A model generated the notes under the pieces. The model saw nothing but the letters and a program-made list of their open reading frames with translations. It did not search any database and had not been told where the DNA came from. A DNA stretch of 47,353 nt from Clostridiales bacterium (GTDB lineage Bacteria > Bacillota > Clostridia > Oscillospirales > QAMX01): NCBI GenBank assembly GCA_012800055.1, contig JAAZKA010000031.1:1-47353 (forward strand). The letters are read 5' to 3'. The stretch's first letter is position 1. The number at the start of each line of letters is the position of its first letter. Of the stretch, positions 1-7,852 are shown one piece after another. Position numbers and translations under genes: made by a program.

Positions 1-234
1 ATCGCTCTGCGCGTCACGGTAGTCAAGCCCGCCGACGCACAGATAGAGCCTCATCCCCTGCTTTTCGCATTCGTCCAGCAGCGCAAGCATTCGCTCTTTT
101 TCGTCGGTATCGTAATGAAAACGGGGGCTTTGGTTCACGGTCATCCCGCAGCGCGTCCACCGTTCCACCTCCTCCGCCCCGTGGACGGAGATCGAAGGGT
201 AGTTCCAGAACCCTATTGGAAATTTTCCTGCCAT
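1..234 (-). CDS. TIM-barrel glycosidase-like protein, 5' fragment
   Basis: The gene runs off the left edge, so only the first 78 codons are visible. The start is an ATG preceded by GGAGGT at a good distance and by its own promoter. The visible protein begins MAGKFPIGFWNYPSISVHG and continues with alternating strand and helix segments (an aromatic-rich first strand, then a long charged helix, then LYLCVGG). This resembles the beginning of beta-galactosidase-like or other TIM-barrel glycosidases. There is no signal peptide, so it would act in the cytoplasm. It follows the sugar-binding lipoprotein gene on the same strand but has its own promoter beyond that gene's terminator. That it codes is nearly certain; the family assignment is tentative. 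Confidence 0.6.
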   Translation of the reverse strand, partial: MAGKFPIGFWNYPSISVHGAEEVERWTRCGMTVNQSPRFHYDTDEKERMLALLDECEKQGMRLYLCVGGLDYRDAQSD

Positions 235-273
235 GCCGGACACCTCCGTTGTTTGTTATAGGCGATTGCCTGT

Positions 274-302
274 ATTATATCGTGTACGTCTTTGTTTGTC
301 AA
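274..302 (-). promoter_or_regulatory. Sigma-A type promoter of the glycosidase-like gene
   Basis: On the minus strand TTGACA (302-297) is followed after exactly 17 bases by TATAAT (279-274), a perfect consensus promoter. It lies about 40 bases upstream of the ATG at 234. Confidence 0.85.
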
Positions 303-348
303 GCGCGGGGCCGGATGACCGCCTCCTGCCGGAGGTACGGTCACAGGA

Positions 349-382
349 AAATCCCCTTCCCTGAAAAAAGGGAAGGGGATTT
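349..382 (-). terminator. Intrinsic terminator after the solute-binding protein gene
   Basis: A 13-bp perfect inverted repeat (349-361 with 370-382) forms a GC-rich stem with an 8-base loop, 15 bases beyond the stop of the lipoprotein gene. On the minus strand it is followed by a short T run. Confidence 0.85.
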
Positions 383-396
383 CGAGTTGTCAGGAA

Positions 397-2124
397 TCAG
401 TCGTTGGCGGCGTGCCAGGCGTCGAGCTGAGCCTGCGCCTCGGCAATGATGTTCTCGGCGCCGTTGGCGTTGAGCTTCTCATTGAACGCGGCGAGGGTCG
501 CGTCGATGTCGGGCAGCATACCGCGGGTCAGGTCGTCCTTGTATTCTTTGATGACACCGGCGCACGCGGAGATCTCGTTCTCGACCTTGGTCGGGTCGAA
601 GGTGAAGCCCATGTTGACGGAAGCGGCGGCGCTCTCGTTCATCATGGAGAGGGTATCAAAGAAATCGTCCTGCATCTCAAGGGGCAGGTAGCAGGTAAAG
701 AGGTTGCCGGCTTCGGCGTGGTACCAGAAGTAGAAGCCGCGATTGGCCTTATCCTCGTTGTAGGTGCCGGTGAAGTCGACGCGCTGCACGCCGTCCTTCT
801 CGACGAGCTTCCAGCCCTCTTCGTACGCGCCGAAGTGAAAGGCGGTGGAGACCATCGGATCGGAGAACAGCAGGTTGAGGAACATCATCGAACGCTCGGG
901 GTAATCGGAGTCGGCGTTGATCGCCTGCATGACGGCCTGGATGTAACCGGTGTAGGTGAAGGTCATCTGCGGGAAGGACATGGCCTGGTAGAAGGGATAC
1001 TTCGCGCTCTCGTAGTACTGATCGGCGATAACGCTCACGTCGCCCCAGCCGATGCCGAAGCACTGGATGCCATCCCTATAGGCGGTATTGGCGTCGTCAG
1101 AGAGGTTGGCCCAGTCGTACGGCATGATGCCGTCGTCGACGAACTTCTTGATGATCTTGCACTGCTTCTCAAAAGCGGAGCTGGCGTAGAGGTTGAAGAC
1201 GGTACGGCCGTCGGCGACATCTTCGCCCTCAAAGGACGGAGTGCCGGGGATGGCGGTAGCGGCGATGCTTACGAGGGTATCGGCGGCGAAGTAGGGATGC
1301 TCCCAGTTGTTGCCGCCGACGACTGCGAATTTGGACATATCGGGATACATGGCGTCGCGGGCTTCCTTGGTCTTGTAGAAGAGCTCTTCAAGGTCATAGA
1401 CGGTGGACCATTTCAGGTTGGTGAGGGAATCGAGCAGACCGGCCTGCTCGAGCATGGTCTCGTTGTAGAACAGCGGCCCGTAAACGGTGACGTCCTTGCA
1501 GGTCGGCATGGCGTACAGCTCACCGTCGACGGTGGCGGCTTTCCAGACGTACTCGGGGATGCTGGCGTAGGTCTCGGCGCCGTAGGTAGCCATCAGCTCA
1601 TTGAGCGGGTAGAATGCGCCGCGCTTCTGCCAGACGCCGAACGGCACGGTGGATTGGGAGGTGAAGAAGATATCGCAGGCCTGTCCTGCCATCAGGACGG
1701 CGGTGATTTTCTCCTCGTAATCTCCGTAGGAGGTGCAGTTCATGTTGATGTTGGCGTTGATTTTTTCCTCGAGATAGCCGTTGAGGTAGTTTGCGTAGGC
1801 TTCGAAGCCGGGCCGTTCGTTGATCATACCGTCGCGGTTGTACCACTCGAGGGTGACGAATTCAAGCTCGGGGGCAGCGGAGGCGGCGGTTGTGGCGGAC
1901 GTCGCGGTTGTGGCGGCGGCGGTCGCGGTGGACTTGGTGGTGGCAGTAGTCGCAGCCGCAGTGGTCGCGGCGGCAGTAGTCGCGGCCGTGGTGGTCGCAG
2001 CAGCAGTGGTGGCAGCGGTTGTGGCGGCAGTGGTCGCCTTGTTCCCGCCGGACTGGCAGCCGGTCAGGATGATACCGAGCGTCAGTACGAGCGTAAGCGC
2101 GAGAGCGAGAGCTTTGCGGGTCAT
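397..2124 (-). CDS. ABC transporter sugar-binding lipoprotein (family 1, DUF3502 type)
   Basis: A 575-residue extracellular solute-binding protein, expected to capture an oligosaccharide outside the cell for an ABC importer. The N-terminus is a lipoprotein signal with lipobox ILTGC (Cys23). An extremely Ala/Thr-rich linker (about residues 29-84) follows, probably spacing the binding domain from the membrane. The remainder looks like a two-lobed binding protein, and the C-terminus (from about residue 490) resembles the DUF3502 domain of LipO-type proteins. The ATG has GGAGGA upstream. The gene stands alone: no permease or ATPase gene is in the window, so its partners must be encoded elsewhere or just outside. 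The substrate cannot be read from sequence; nearby glycosidase and sugar-kinase genes suggest a glycan product. Confidence 0.85.
   Translation of the reverse strand: MTRKALALALTLVLTLGIILTGCQSGGNKATTAATTAATTAAATTTAATTAAATTAAATTATTKSTATAAATTATSATTAASAAPELEFVTLEWYNRDGMINERPGFEAYANYLNGYLEEKINANINMNCTSYGDYEEKITAVLMAGQACDIFFTSQSTVPFGVWQKRGAFYPLNELMATYGAETYASIPEYVWKAATVDGELYAMPTCKDVTVYGPLFYNETMLEQAGLLDSLTNLKWSTVYDLEELFYKTKEARDAMYPDMSKFAVVGGNNWEHPYFAADTLVSIAATAIPGTPSFEGEDVADGRTVFNLYASSAFEKQCKIIKKFVDDGIMPYDWANLSDDANTAYRDGIQCFGIGWGDVSVIADQYYESAKYPFYQAMSFPQMTFTYTGYIQAVMQAINADSDYPERSMMFLNLLFSDPMVSTAFHFGAYEEGWKLVEKDGVQRVDFTGTYNEDKANRGFYFWYHAEAGNLFTCYLPLEMQDDFFDTLSMMNESAAASVNMGFTFDPTKVENEISACAGVIKEYKDDLTRGMLPDIDATLAAFNEKLNANGAENIIAEAQAQLDAWHAAND
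1873..2043 (-). repeat. Low-complexity Ala/Thr-coding repeat
   Basis: Irregular tandem GCC/ACC/ACT-type codons encode runs such as TTAATTAAATT. Codon third positions vary, so it is a protein-level repeat rather than a pure microsatellite. It forms the linker after the lipid-anchored cysteine. Confidence 0.8.
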
Positions 2125-2153
2125 GGGGAATCCTCCTTGTTTAGAATATTTAT

Positions 2154-2180
2154 ATAAACGCCGCTATAAGAAGCGTTTAT
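2154..2180 (-). promoter_or_regulatory. Hairpin in the 5' leader of the lipoprotein gene
   Basis: Perfect 8-bp arms (2154-2161 with 2173-2180) flank an 11-base loop about 30 bases upstream of the start codon, just before the ribosome-binding site. If the promoter at 2311-2339 is real, the leader is roughly 180 bases long. It matches no riboswitch class I recognise. Confidence 0.4.
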
Positions 2181-2310
2181 ACCGGATGGATGCGGCGGTG
2201 CCAAAAGGCAAACTTTTTGGGAAAACAATCAAGCACAAAACAAAGGCTTAAGATTTGTTCGCTTTGACACAGAAAAAGGCGTGAAAAGAGCCTTTACAAA
2301 CGATGAAAGC

Positions 2311-2339
2311 ATTATAGCACAATCTTTGCGAAAAATCTA
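2311..2339 (-). promoter_or_regulatory. Candidate promoter of the lipoprotein gene
   Basis: On the minus strand a perfect TATAAT (2316-2311) sits in AT-rich DNA. The hexamer 17 bases upstream (TAGATT) is a poor -35, so activation by a regulator is possible. From here to about 2550 I see no gene. Confidence 0.35.
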
Positions 2340-2551
2340 CTATCCATTAATAATTATTTGTGTTTTATAAATCGACTATTCATGCGCCCGCTTTGGAAAT
2401 GGCTGAGGTGACATCTCCAGGCTGTATGCCGTGTCCTTACCGGCGATTTCCCCGCGTCCATAAAGAGCGTATCTCATCTGCGGCACAGTCCCGGAAGCCG
2501 TCTTTCCGCGCAGCGCGGATATATTATAATGCCTTTAGTTATAAATCCCCC

Positions 2552-2580
2552 TTGACAGGCTGCCGATAGTATGGTAAAAT
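2552..2580 (+). promoter_or_regulatory. Promoter of rplJ-rplL
   Basis: TTGACA (2552-2557), a 17-base spacer and TAAAAT (2575-2580). Transcription would start near 2587, giving a leader of about 180 bases that holds the attenuator at 2679-2719. Confidence 0.85.
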
Positions 2581-2586
2581 CACCAT

Positions 2587-2750
2587 GTTTCCGAAGACCG
2601 CACGGATGCTTTGCTTAAACGGCAGTACTGCCGCCGCGCGCAGGAGACATGCGAAAAACGAATCCGTTTTGCCGTCATGCCTTTTGTCCTTGGGAACACT
2701 ATGGACAAAAGGCTTTTTTGTCCGTGTCAGCATTCCGTAACCTGAAACTC
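2587..2750 (+). ncRNA. L10-type ribosomal protein leader with attenuator
   Basis: A structured leader precedes rplJ. It ends in a strong hairpin (2679-2689 with 2703-2713) followed by a T run to 2719, which is an intrinsic terminator inside the leader. The arrangement and position match the Firmicute L10 leader, in which the L10(L12)4 complex binds the RNA to repress its own operon. The upstream L10-binding fold was not modelled, so the Rfam assignment is inferred from position and the attenuator. Confidence 0.7.
2679..2719 (+). terminator. Attenuator terminator in the rplJ leader
   Basis: An 11-bp stem (arms 2679-2689 and 2703-2713) with a T-rich tail lies about 50 bases before the rplJ start. 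Confidence 0.8.
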
Positions 2751-2766
2751 AAAGGGGTGAAACACG

Positions 2767-3315
2767 TTGCCTAACGCAAAAGTTCTGGAGAGCAAGAAGG
2801 AGCATGTCGCGCAGCTCATCGATCAGATGAAGAACGCGAGTGCGGGCGTCCTTGTGGATTATAAGGGCATCTCCGTCGCTGCCGACACGAAGCTGCGCCG
2901 GGATCTGCGCGCAGCGAACGTCGAGTACGCGGTCGTGAAGAACACGATGCTGCGGTTCGCGTTCGATAAGCTGGGGTATCAGGAGCTGAACCCCCAACTG
3001 AACGGCACCACCGCCATTGCGGTCAGCCAGGATGACCCGGTCGCCGCTGCGAAGATTCTGTGCGAGTTCAAGAAGAAGAACGAGAAGATGCCGTTCCACA
3101 TCAAGGCCGGCTTCGTCGACGGAAAAGCGATCACCGCAGATGAAGTGAAGAATCTTGCGGCACTGCCTTCCCGCGAAGTACTCGTTTCCAAGATGCTCGG
3201 AAGCTTCAACGCGCCCATCACCGGCTTTGTAAGCGTCCTCAGCGGCACCTTACGGGGTCTCGCCGTCGCGCTGCAGGCCATCGCCGATCAGAAAAACGAA
3301 ACCCCCGCTGCATAA
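2767..3315 (+). CDS. rplJ: 50S ribosomal protein L10
   Basis: A 182-residue L10, which anchors the L7/L12 stalk on the 23S GTPase-associated centre. The N-terminus (PNAKVLESKKEHVAQLIDQM) and the VVKNTMLRFAF segment are typical. The start is a TTG codon preceded by AGGGGTG; no in-frame ATG suits the family's usual N-terminus. It is co-transcribed with rplL 57 bases downstream and probably autoregulated through the leader. Unusually, rplK and rplA are not upstream. Confidence 0.97.
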   Translation: MPNAKVLESKKEHVAQLIDQMKNASAGVLVDYKGISVAADTKLRRDLRAANVEYAVVKNTMLRFAFDKLGYQELNPQLNGTTAIAVSQDDPVAAAKILCEFKKKNEKMPFHIKAGFVDGKAITADEVKNLAALPSREVLVSKMLGSFNAPITGFVSVLSGTLRGLAVALQAIADQKNETPAA

Positions 3316-3372
3316 GCGGACAACCGTAACCCATACCGGGATACGTACTTTAACTTATTGGAGGATATTATC

Positions 3373-3753
3373 ATGGCCAGCGAAAAGATCACCAAGCTGA
3401 TTGAAGAAGTCAAGTCCCTCACCGTTCTCGAGCTTTCCGAGCTCGTGAAGGCTCTTGAGGAAGAGTTCGGCGTTTCCGCCGCTGCTCCCGTAGCCGCTGC
3501 TGCTCCGGTCGCTGCAGCCGCCGCCGCTCCCGTCGAAGAGAAGACCGAGTTCACCCCCGTTCTCGCCGAGTTCGGCGCCAACAAGATTCAGGTCATCAAG
3601 GTCGTCCGTGAGATCACCGGCCTGGGTCTGAAGGAAGCCAAGGACCTCGTCGACAACTGTCCGAAGCCTGTCAAGGAGAACATCCCGAAGGCTGAGGCCG
3701 ATGAGATTGCCAAGAAGCTCGAGGCTGCCGGCGCCAAGGTCGAAATCAAGTAA
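3373..3753 (+). CDS. rplL: 50S ribosomal protein L7/L12
   Basis: A 126-residue L7/L12, the stalk protein that recruits translation factors. It shows the N-terminal dimerisation domain ([21 protein letters not shown]), an Ala/Pro-rich hinge (about residues 36-56) and the conserved C-terminal domain with [12 protein letters not shown]. The ATG at 3373 is chosen because GGAGGA lies 7 bases upstream and the product then begins MASEKI; an upstream in-frame TTG is not needed. A strong terminator follows at once, so rpoB is not in this operon. Confidence 0.97.
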   Translation: MASEKITKLIEEVKSLTVLELSELVKALEEEFGVSAAAPVAAAAPVAAAAAAPVEEKTEFTPVLAEFGANKIQVIKVVREITGLGLKEAKDLVDNCPKPVKENIPKAEADEIAKKLEAAGAKVEIK

Positions 3754-3770
3754 TTTGACTTTCTTTCATA

Positions 3771-3806
3771 AAAACCGCCGTTCCCTATTAGGGAACGGCG
3801 GTTTTT
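3771..3806 (+). terminator. Terminator of the rplJ-rplL operon
   Basis: A perfect 15-bp stem (3771-3785 with 3791-3805), 5-base loop and T run, 17 bases after the rplL stop. Confidence 0.92.
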
Positions 3807-3807
3807 A

Positions 3808-3836
3808 TTGACGCGGACGTATGGTTGTGGTATCAT
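3808..3836 (+). promoter_or_regulatory. Promoter of the GNAT gene
   Basis: TTGACG (3808-3813), 17 bases, TATCAT (3831-3836). The predicted transcript start near 3843 lies just before the ribosome-binding site at 3848, which rules out the ATG codons at 3825 and 3840 as starts. Confidence 0.75.
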
Positions 3837-3860
3837 GGAATGCGTAGAGGAGGGGTGTCT

Positions 3861-4334
3861 GTGGAATTCCGGAAGGTGACGGAGAACAGAAAGGCGTATC
3901 TCGACCTGCTGCTGCTGGCAGACGAGCAGGAGGACATGATCGACCGCTACCTCGCGCGCGGAGAGATGTACGTGCTTGACGACGGCGGCGAGACCGTGGC
4001 GGAGTGCGTCGTGACACGGGAGGACGAGGGCGTGTATGAGCTGAAAAACATCGCCGTAAGACCTGACTGTCAACGGAAAGGATACGGCAGGCGGCTCATC
4101 GATTATGTGTGGGCGCAGTATCCGGACTGCCGGGTACTGTATGTCGGTACCGGCGATGTACCGTCGTCGCGGGCGTTTTACACTGGGTGCGGGTTTACCG
4201 TGTCGCACCGGATCGAGAACTTCTTCACGGACCACTACGACCATCCGATGTACGAGGACGGCGTGCAGCTCGTCGACATGCTCTACCTGAAGCGGGAGCG
4301 CTGTACAGGAGAAACGGATTCTTCTGACATGTGA
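3861..4334 (+). CDS. GNAT-family N-acetyltransferase
   Basis: A 157-residue acetyltransferase expected to use acetyl-CoA to acetylate an amine; the substrate is unknown. The acetyl-CoA pyrophosphate-binding motif A is visible as IAVRPDCQRKGYGRRLIDYV, and the later FYTGCGF matches motif B. The GTG at 3861 is preferred because AGGAGGGG lies 6 bases upstream and the promoter places the transcript start near 3843. It is a single-gene unit squeezed between the rplL terminator and a 265-base gap. Confidence 0.85.
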   Translation: MEFRKVTENRKAYLDLLLLADEQEDMIDRYLARGEMYVLDDGGETVAECVVTREDEGVYELKNIAVRPDCQRKGYGRRLIDYVWAQYPDCRVLYVGTGDVPSSRAFYTGCGFTVSHRIENFFTDHYDHPMYEDGVQLVDMLYLKRERCTGETDSSDM

Positions 4335-4529
4335 AAACCATCTGCGGGAGCATATCTGCTGTGCGATCGCGGGTCGTGCATATCAAAACCCGTGACGCCG
4401 CGCAAAACGGCTCCGCCGCCTACGGATTTCTGGCTGTTTTATCGCCGGGAACCGGTCACGCATGAAATCCTGTCGATGCCGAAAAAAGATTTTGCGGACA
4501 GAAGGTTTTGAGCGTCTGTGTTTTTATGG
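4335..4529. other. Short intergenic region with no supported gene
   Basis: One forward frame reads about 38 codons without a stop (roughly 4390-4510, with a stretch FWLFYRREPVTHEI), but there is no start or ribosome-binding site. It could be a decayed gene remnant. Nothing firm can be said. Confidence 0.3.
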
Positions 4530-4558
4530 TTGCGTTTTTGCAAAGGCTGTGTTATACT
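4530..4558 (+). promoter_or_regulatory. Promoter of the FAD oxidoreductase gene
   Basis: TTGCGT (4530-4535), 17-base spacer, TATACT (4553-4558), 42 bases before the ATG. Confidence 0.75.
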
Positions 4559-4599
4559 CAAAGAAGACACAATTCATCACAATCGGGAGGTAAAATGCC

Positions 4600-5895
4600 A
4601 TGACCTATACCTACACAAAAACCCTCGAGACACGCTATGACGTGGACGTCTGCGTCGTAGGCGGAGGTCCCGCCGGGATCGCTGCCGGAATCACCGCCGC
4701 GCGTCAGAGCGCAAAGGTCCTCATCCTCGAGTCGCAGGGCTTCTTCGGCGGCTGCGGAACCGCTGCGCTCGTCCCGGCGTTCATGCAGTTCAGTAACGGC
4801 GTTGACTTCATGGCCGGAGGCATCGGCCGCGAGGTATTCGACCGTGTATGCATCCCCGAGCTGAGACTGAGCATCCGCGTTGAAGTGCTCAAGCGCGTCT
4901 ACGATGACATGGTGCGCGAGTCCGGCGCGGACTTTCTGTTCCACACCTCGATGGTCGACGTCATCACGCGCGACGGCGGTGTCGACGCGATCGTCGTTGC
5001 GGCGAAGAGCGGCGTCTACGCCGTGCACGCGAAGCTCTACGTCGACGCGACCGGCGACGGCGATCTGTGTGCCTGGGCGGGCGCGCCGTATGAGCTCGGT
5101 GACAAGAACGGCCATGTCATGCCCTCCACCCTCTGCCAGCAGTGGATCAACATCAACTGGGACGATGAGCCGACCTTCACCCGTGAGGAACGCACCGCGC
5201 TTGTCGGGAAAGCGATCGACGACGGTGTCTTCACACAACCCGACTTCCACCTCTCGGGCATCTGGCATACCGGTAAGAATACCGGCGGCGGCAACGTCTC
5301 CCACTGCTACGGCGTCAACGCGACCGACGAGCGCTCGCTGACCGACGCGATGGTGCTCGGACGGCACATCGTCCCCGAGTTCGAGCGCTTCTACCGTGAG
5401 TATATCGGCCGTGCGTACAAGGACGCGTCCGTCATCGCGACCGGTTCCTACCTCGGCATCCGTGAGAGCCGGCGTATCATGGGTGACTATGTCCTGGGTG
5501 TCGGCGACTTCCGCCCCGACAGCACCTTCGACGACGAGATCGGCCGCTACTCCTACCCCATCGACATCCATCCGGAGATGGGCCGCGAGAACTATGAGAA
5601 GTTTTTGAAGGAGCACACCTCCATGCACCTCGGACGCGGTGAGAGCTACGGCATCCCGTACCGCGTGCTGACCCCGCAGAAGCTCTCCAACGTCCTTGTC
5701 GGAGGCCGCTGCATCTCAACGGACCAGAAGATGCAAAGCTCCATTCGCGTGATGCCGGGCTGCTACATTACCGGGCAGGCATGCGGAATGGCCGCTGCAC
5801 TTGCCGCGCAGGGCGAGCAGGACATCCGCCGTGTCGATATCCGCGCGCTGCAGCAGAAGCTCGCCGCGATGGGCGCGTATCTGCCGAACGCGTAG
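4600..5895 (+). CDS. FAD-dependent oxidoreductase (FAD_oxidored family)
   Basis: A 431-residue cytoplasmic flavoprotein. The N-terminal Rossmann motif GGGPAG (residues 21-26) is followed by an acidic ribose-binding residue (ILES), an ATGDGD motif (150-155) and a C-terminal FAD-contacting VGGR segment (about 367-370) with a final GQACGMAAALA helix. This order is that of the FAD_oxidored (PF12831-like) group, whose members are widespread near carbohydrate genes but mostly lack known substrates. GGGAGG precedes the ATG. A strong terminator follows, so it is probably a single-gene transcript beside the transketolase genes. Two further members of the same family lie at 33163 and 34368. Confidence 0.85.
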   Translation: MTYTYTKTLETRYDVDVCVVGGGPAGIAAGITAARQSAKVLILESQGFFGGCGTAALVPAFMQFSNGVDFMAGGIGREVFDRVCIPELRLSIRVEVLKRVYDDMVRESGADFLFHTSMVDVITRDGGVDAIVVAAKSGVYAVHAKLYVDATGDGDLCAWAGAPYELGDKNGHVMPSTLCQQWININWDDEPTFTREERTALVGKAIDDGVFTQPDFHLSGIWHTGKNTGGGNVSHCYGVNATDERSLTDAMVLGRHIVPEFERFYREYIGRAYKDASVIATGSYLGIRESRRIMGDYVLGVGDFRPDSTFDDEIGRYSYPIDIHPEMGRENYEKFLKEHTSMHLGRGESYGIPYRVLTPQKLSNVLVGGRCISTDQKMQSSIRVMPGCYITGQACGMAAALAAQGEQDIRRVDIRALQQKLAAMGAYLPNA

Positions 5896-5911
5896 AGGAG
5901 GCAGGCGTCAT

Positions 5912-5958
5912 GGGACGCGCAGGGGTGAACTGTGTTCGCCCGCCGCGTCCCCTTTTTT
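5912..5958 (+). terminator. Terminator after the FAD oxidoreductase gene
   Basis: Outer stem 5912-5919 with 5944-5951 is continued by an inner GGGTGAAC/GTTCGCCC stem with a 3-base loop, then TTTTTT (5953-5958). It is well formed and begins 16 bases after the stop. Confidence 0.85.
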
Positions 5959-6070
5959 CTGGAAACAACCTCGACAAACGGGGATGAATACGGAGGGCGT
6001 TACCTGCAGAGGATATCCAGCCGCGAAAAGAAACCGATCCCCGATATAAACCGAAAGGACTGAAGACCCT

Positions 6071-6919
6071 ATGACCTTTCGCGAAACCCGCGAGCTTGCC
6101 GACTTCGCGCTCCAGGTGCGTACCGACTGTATCCGTATGACCAACCACGGGCAGTCCGGGCATATCGGCAGTATGCTTTCCATGACCGAGATCGTCACCT
6201 ACCTCTACAACCGTGTGCTGCACGTCAGCGCCGAGAATCCCCGTGACCCCAACCGTGACCGCTTTCTCCTCAGCAAGGGTCACGCCGGAGCCTGCGTCTA
6301 CGCAGCCCTCTGCCGTCTTGGGTACTTCCCCGAGGACTGGCTGATGACTTACTACCGCGACGACGGCAAGCTGATGGGACATATCTCCCACCATGTCCCC
6401 GGCGTTGAGTTCTCCACCGGCTCTCTCGGTCACGGTCTGCCCGTTGCCGCCGGTATGGCGCTCGCCGCGAAGATCAGGAAGGAAGATCACCGTGTCTTTT
6501 GCCTGATGTCCGACGGCGATATGAACGAAGGCTCTACCTGGGAGGCCATCGTCTTCGCCGCGCAGCAGAAGCTCGATCACCTCGTGGGGATCCTCGACTA
6601 TAACCGCATCCAGGCGCTCGGCTTCTCAAAGGATATCGCCGAACTCGAGCCGCTCGAAGACAAGCTGCGTGCGTTTGGCTGGAGCGTTGTCACCATCGAC
6701 GGCCACTCCTACGACGCTCTCGAGGATGCGTTTGCAAAGCTGCCCTTCGCGTGCGACAAGCCCTCCCTCGTCATCTGCAGGACGGTCAAGGCGCGCGGGG
6801 TGCCATGGCTTGAGAATACCGTGAAGTCCCACTACGGCTTCATCCCCGATGACAAGGTCGCCGACGCCATCGCCGGCTGTAAAGCGTTTCGCGATACGTT
6901 TGTGAAGGAGGCGGTGTGA
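6071..6919 (+). CDS. Transketolase, N-terminal (TPP-binding) subunit
   Basis: A 282-residue half-transketolase. It binds thiamine diphosphate through SDGDMNEG (residues 147-154) and the DYN segment at 176-178. Early motifs HIGSMLS and LSKGHAG are typical of transketolase. The C-terminal half is encoded by the next gene, one base after the stop, so the pair should form one enzyme transferring two-carbon ketol groups. Split transketolases can serve the pentose phosphate pathway, but also act on unusual sugar phosphates (for example in apiose and sulfosugar breakdown). With a FAD oxidoreductase, a phosphodiesterase-like protein and a glycosidase-like protein around it, a dedicated catabolic role is plausible but inferred. 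AAAGGA is the likely ribosome-binding site. Confidence 0.93.
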   Translation: MTFRETRELADFALQVRTDCIRMTNHGQSGHIGSMLSMTEIVTYLYNRVLHVSAENPRDPNRDRFLLSKGHAGACVYAALCRLGYFPEDWLMTYYRDDGKLMGHISHHVPGVEFSTGSLGHGLPVAAGMALAAKIRKEDHRVFCLMSDGDMNEGSTWEAIVFAAQQKLDHLVGILDYNRIQALGFSKDIAELEPLEDKLRAFGWSVVTIDGHSYDALEDAFAKLPFACDKPSLVICRTVKARGVPWLENTVKSHYGFIPDDKVADAIAGCKAFRDTFVKEAV

Positions 6920-6920
6920 T

Positions 6921-7844
6921 ATGCGCGGTGTGTTCAACAAAACCCTGCTGGAGCTTGCCCGCAAGGATCCCCGTATCTATATGATCCTCGCCGATATCGG
7001 CTACGGAGAGATCGAACCCTTCCGTGACGCGTTCCCCGACCGCTACTATAACGTCGGTGTCGCCGAGCAGAATATGACCGGCGTCGCGTGCGGCGTTGCG
7101 ATGGAGGGCAATATCGCCGTCACCTACTCAATCGCCAACTTTCCGACCCTCCGCTGTCTTGAGCAAATCCGCAACGACGTCTGCTACCACAACGCCAATG
7201 TCAAGATTGTCATCATCGGCGGCGGCGTCAGCTACGGTCCGTTGGGGGTCTCGCACCACTCCACCGAGGACATCGCCATCCTGCGTGCGCTGCCCAACAT
7301 CGTCGTCTGCGTGCCGTGCGACACCTGCGAGGCTGAGGCCGCTGTCCGCGCGATGATTGCCCACGATGGCCCCTTCTACTATCGCTGCGGCTATAAGAAC
7401 GAAAAGGATATCCACGACGGCTCCATCGACTTCCGGCTCGGGAAAGCCCTCACCGTCCGCGAAGGCACCGATGTCTGCGTCATCTTCACCGGCCCCATCG
7501 GGTATAACGCCAAGCTCGCCGCCGAACAGGTGCAGCGGGAGCACGGCATCTCCGTGCGTCTCGTCAGCCTTCACACGATCAAGCCCATCGACCGCAACGC
7601 GATCACCGACGCCGCGCGGAACATCGGCTGTATCCTCACCGTCGAGGAGCACAACCTCTCCGGCGGCATGGGCTCCGCCGTCGCCGAAGTCCTTGCCGAC
7701 GAGGGCTGTATCTGTAAAGTCAAACGTCTCGCGCTGCCGGACGTCAACGTCTCTCTCGTCGGGTCGCAGGAATGGCTGCGGGACCGGTACGGCCTGGGTG
7801 TCCGCGGGATCGCCGACGAACTCGTCAAACTTTCCGGGAGGTAA
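6921..7844 (+). CDS. Transketolase, C-terminal (pyrimidine-binding) subunit
   Basis: A 307-residue partner of the preceding gene. It carries the catalytic glutamate in VGVAEQN (Glu49), which activates the thiamine ring, and the transketolase C-domain (VRLVSLHTIKPID, then VEEHNLSGGMGSAVAEVL). A GGAGG lies inside the end of the preceding gene, giving tight coupling. Its length and order match other split transketolases. Confidence 0.94.
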   Translation: MRGVFNKTLLELARKDPRIYMILADIGYGEIEPFRDAFPDRYYNVGVAEQNMTGVACGVAMEGNIAVTYSIANFPTLRCLEQIRNDVCYHNANVKIVIIGGGVSYGPLGVSHHSTEDIAILRALPNIVVCVPCDTCEAEAAVRAMIAHDGPFYYRCGYKNEKDIHDGSIDFRLGKALTVREGTDVCVIFTGPIGYNAKLAAEQVQREHGISVRLVSLHTIKPIDRNAITDAARNIGCILTVEEHNLSGGMGSAVAEVLADEGCICKVKRLALPDVNVSLVGSQEWLRDRYGLGVRGIADELVKLSGR

Positions 7845-7852
7845 TCTGTATT

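Noticed and set aside
1873-2043. Possible CRISPR or tandem DNA repeat
   Set aside because: There are no constant repeats with unique spacers; it is a protein-level Ala/Thr repeat.
412-2157. Long plus-strand open frame opposite the lipoprotein gene
   Set aside because: Low-complexity Gly/Arg/Ser product, mirror of the Ala/Thr linker, no ribosome-binding site; the minus-strand gene has a signal peptide and family motifs.
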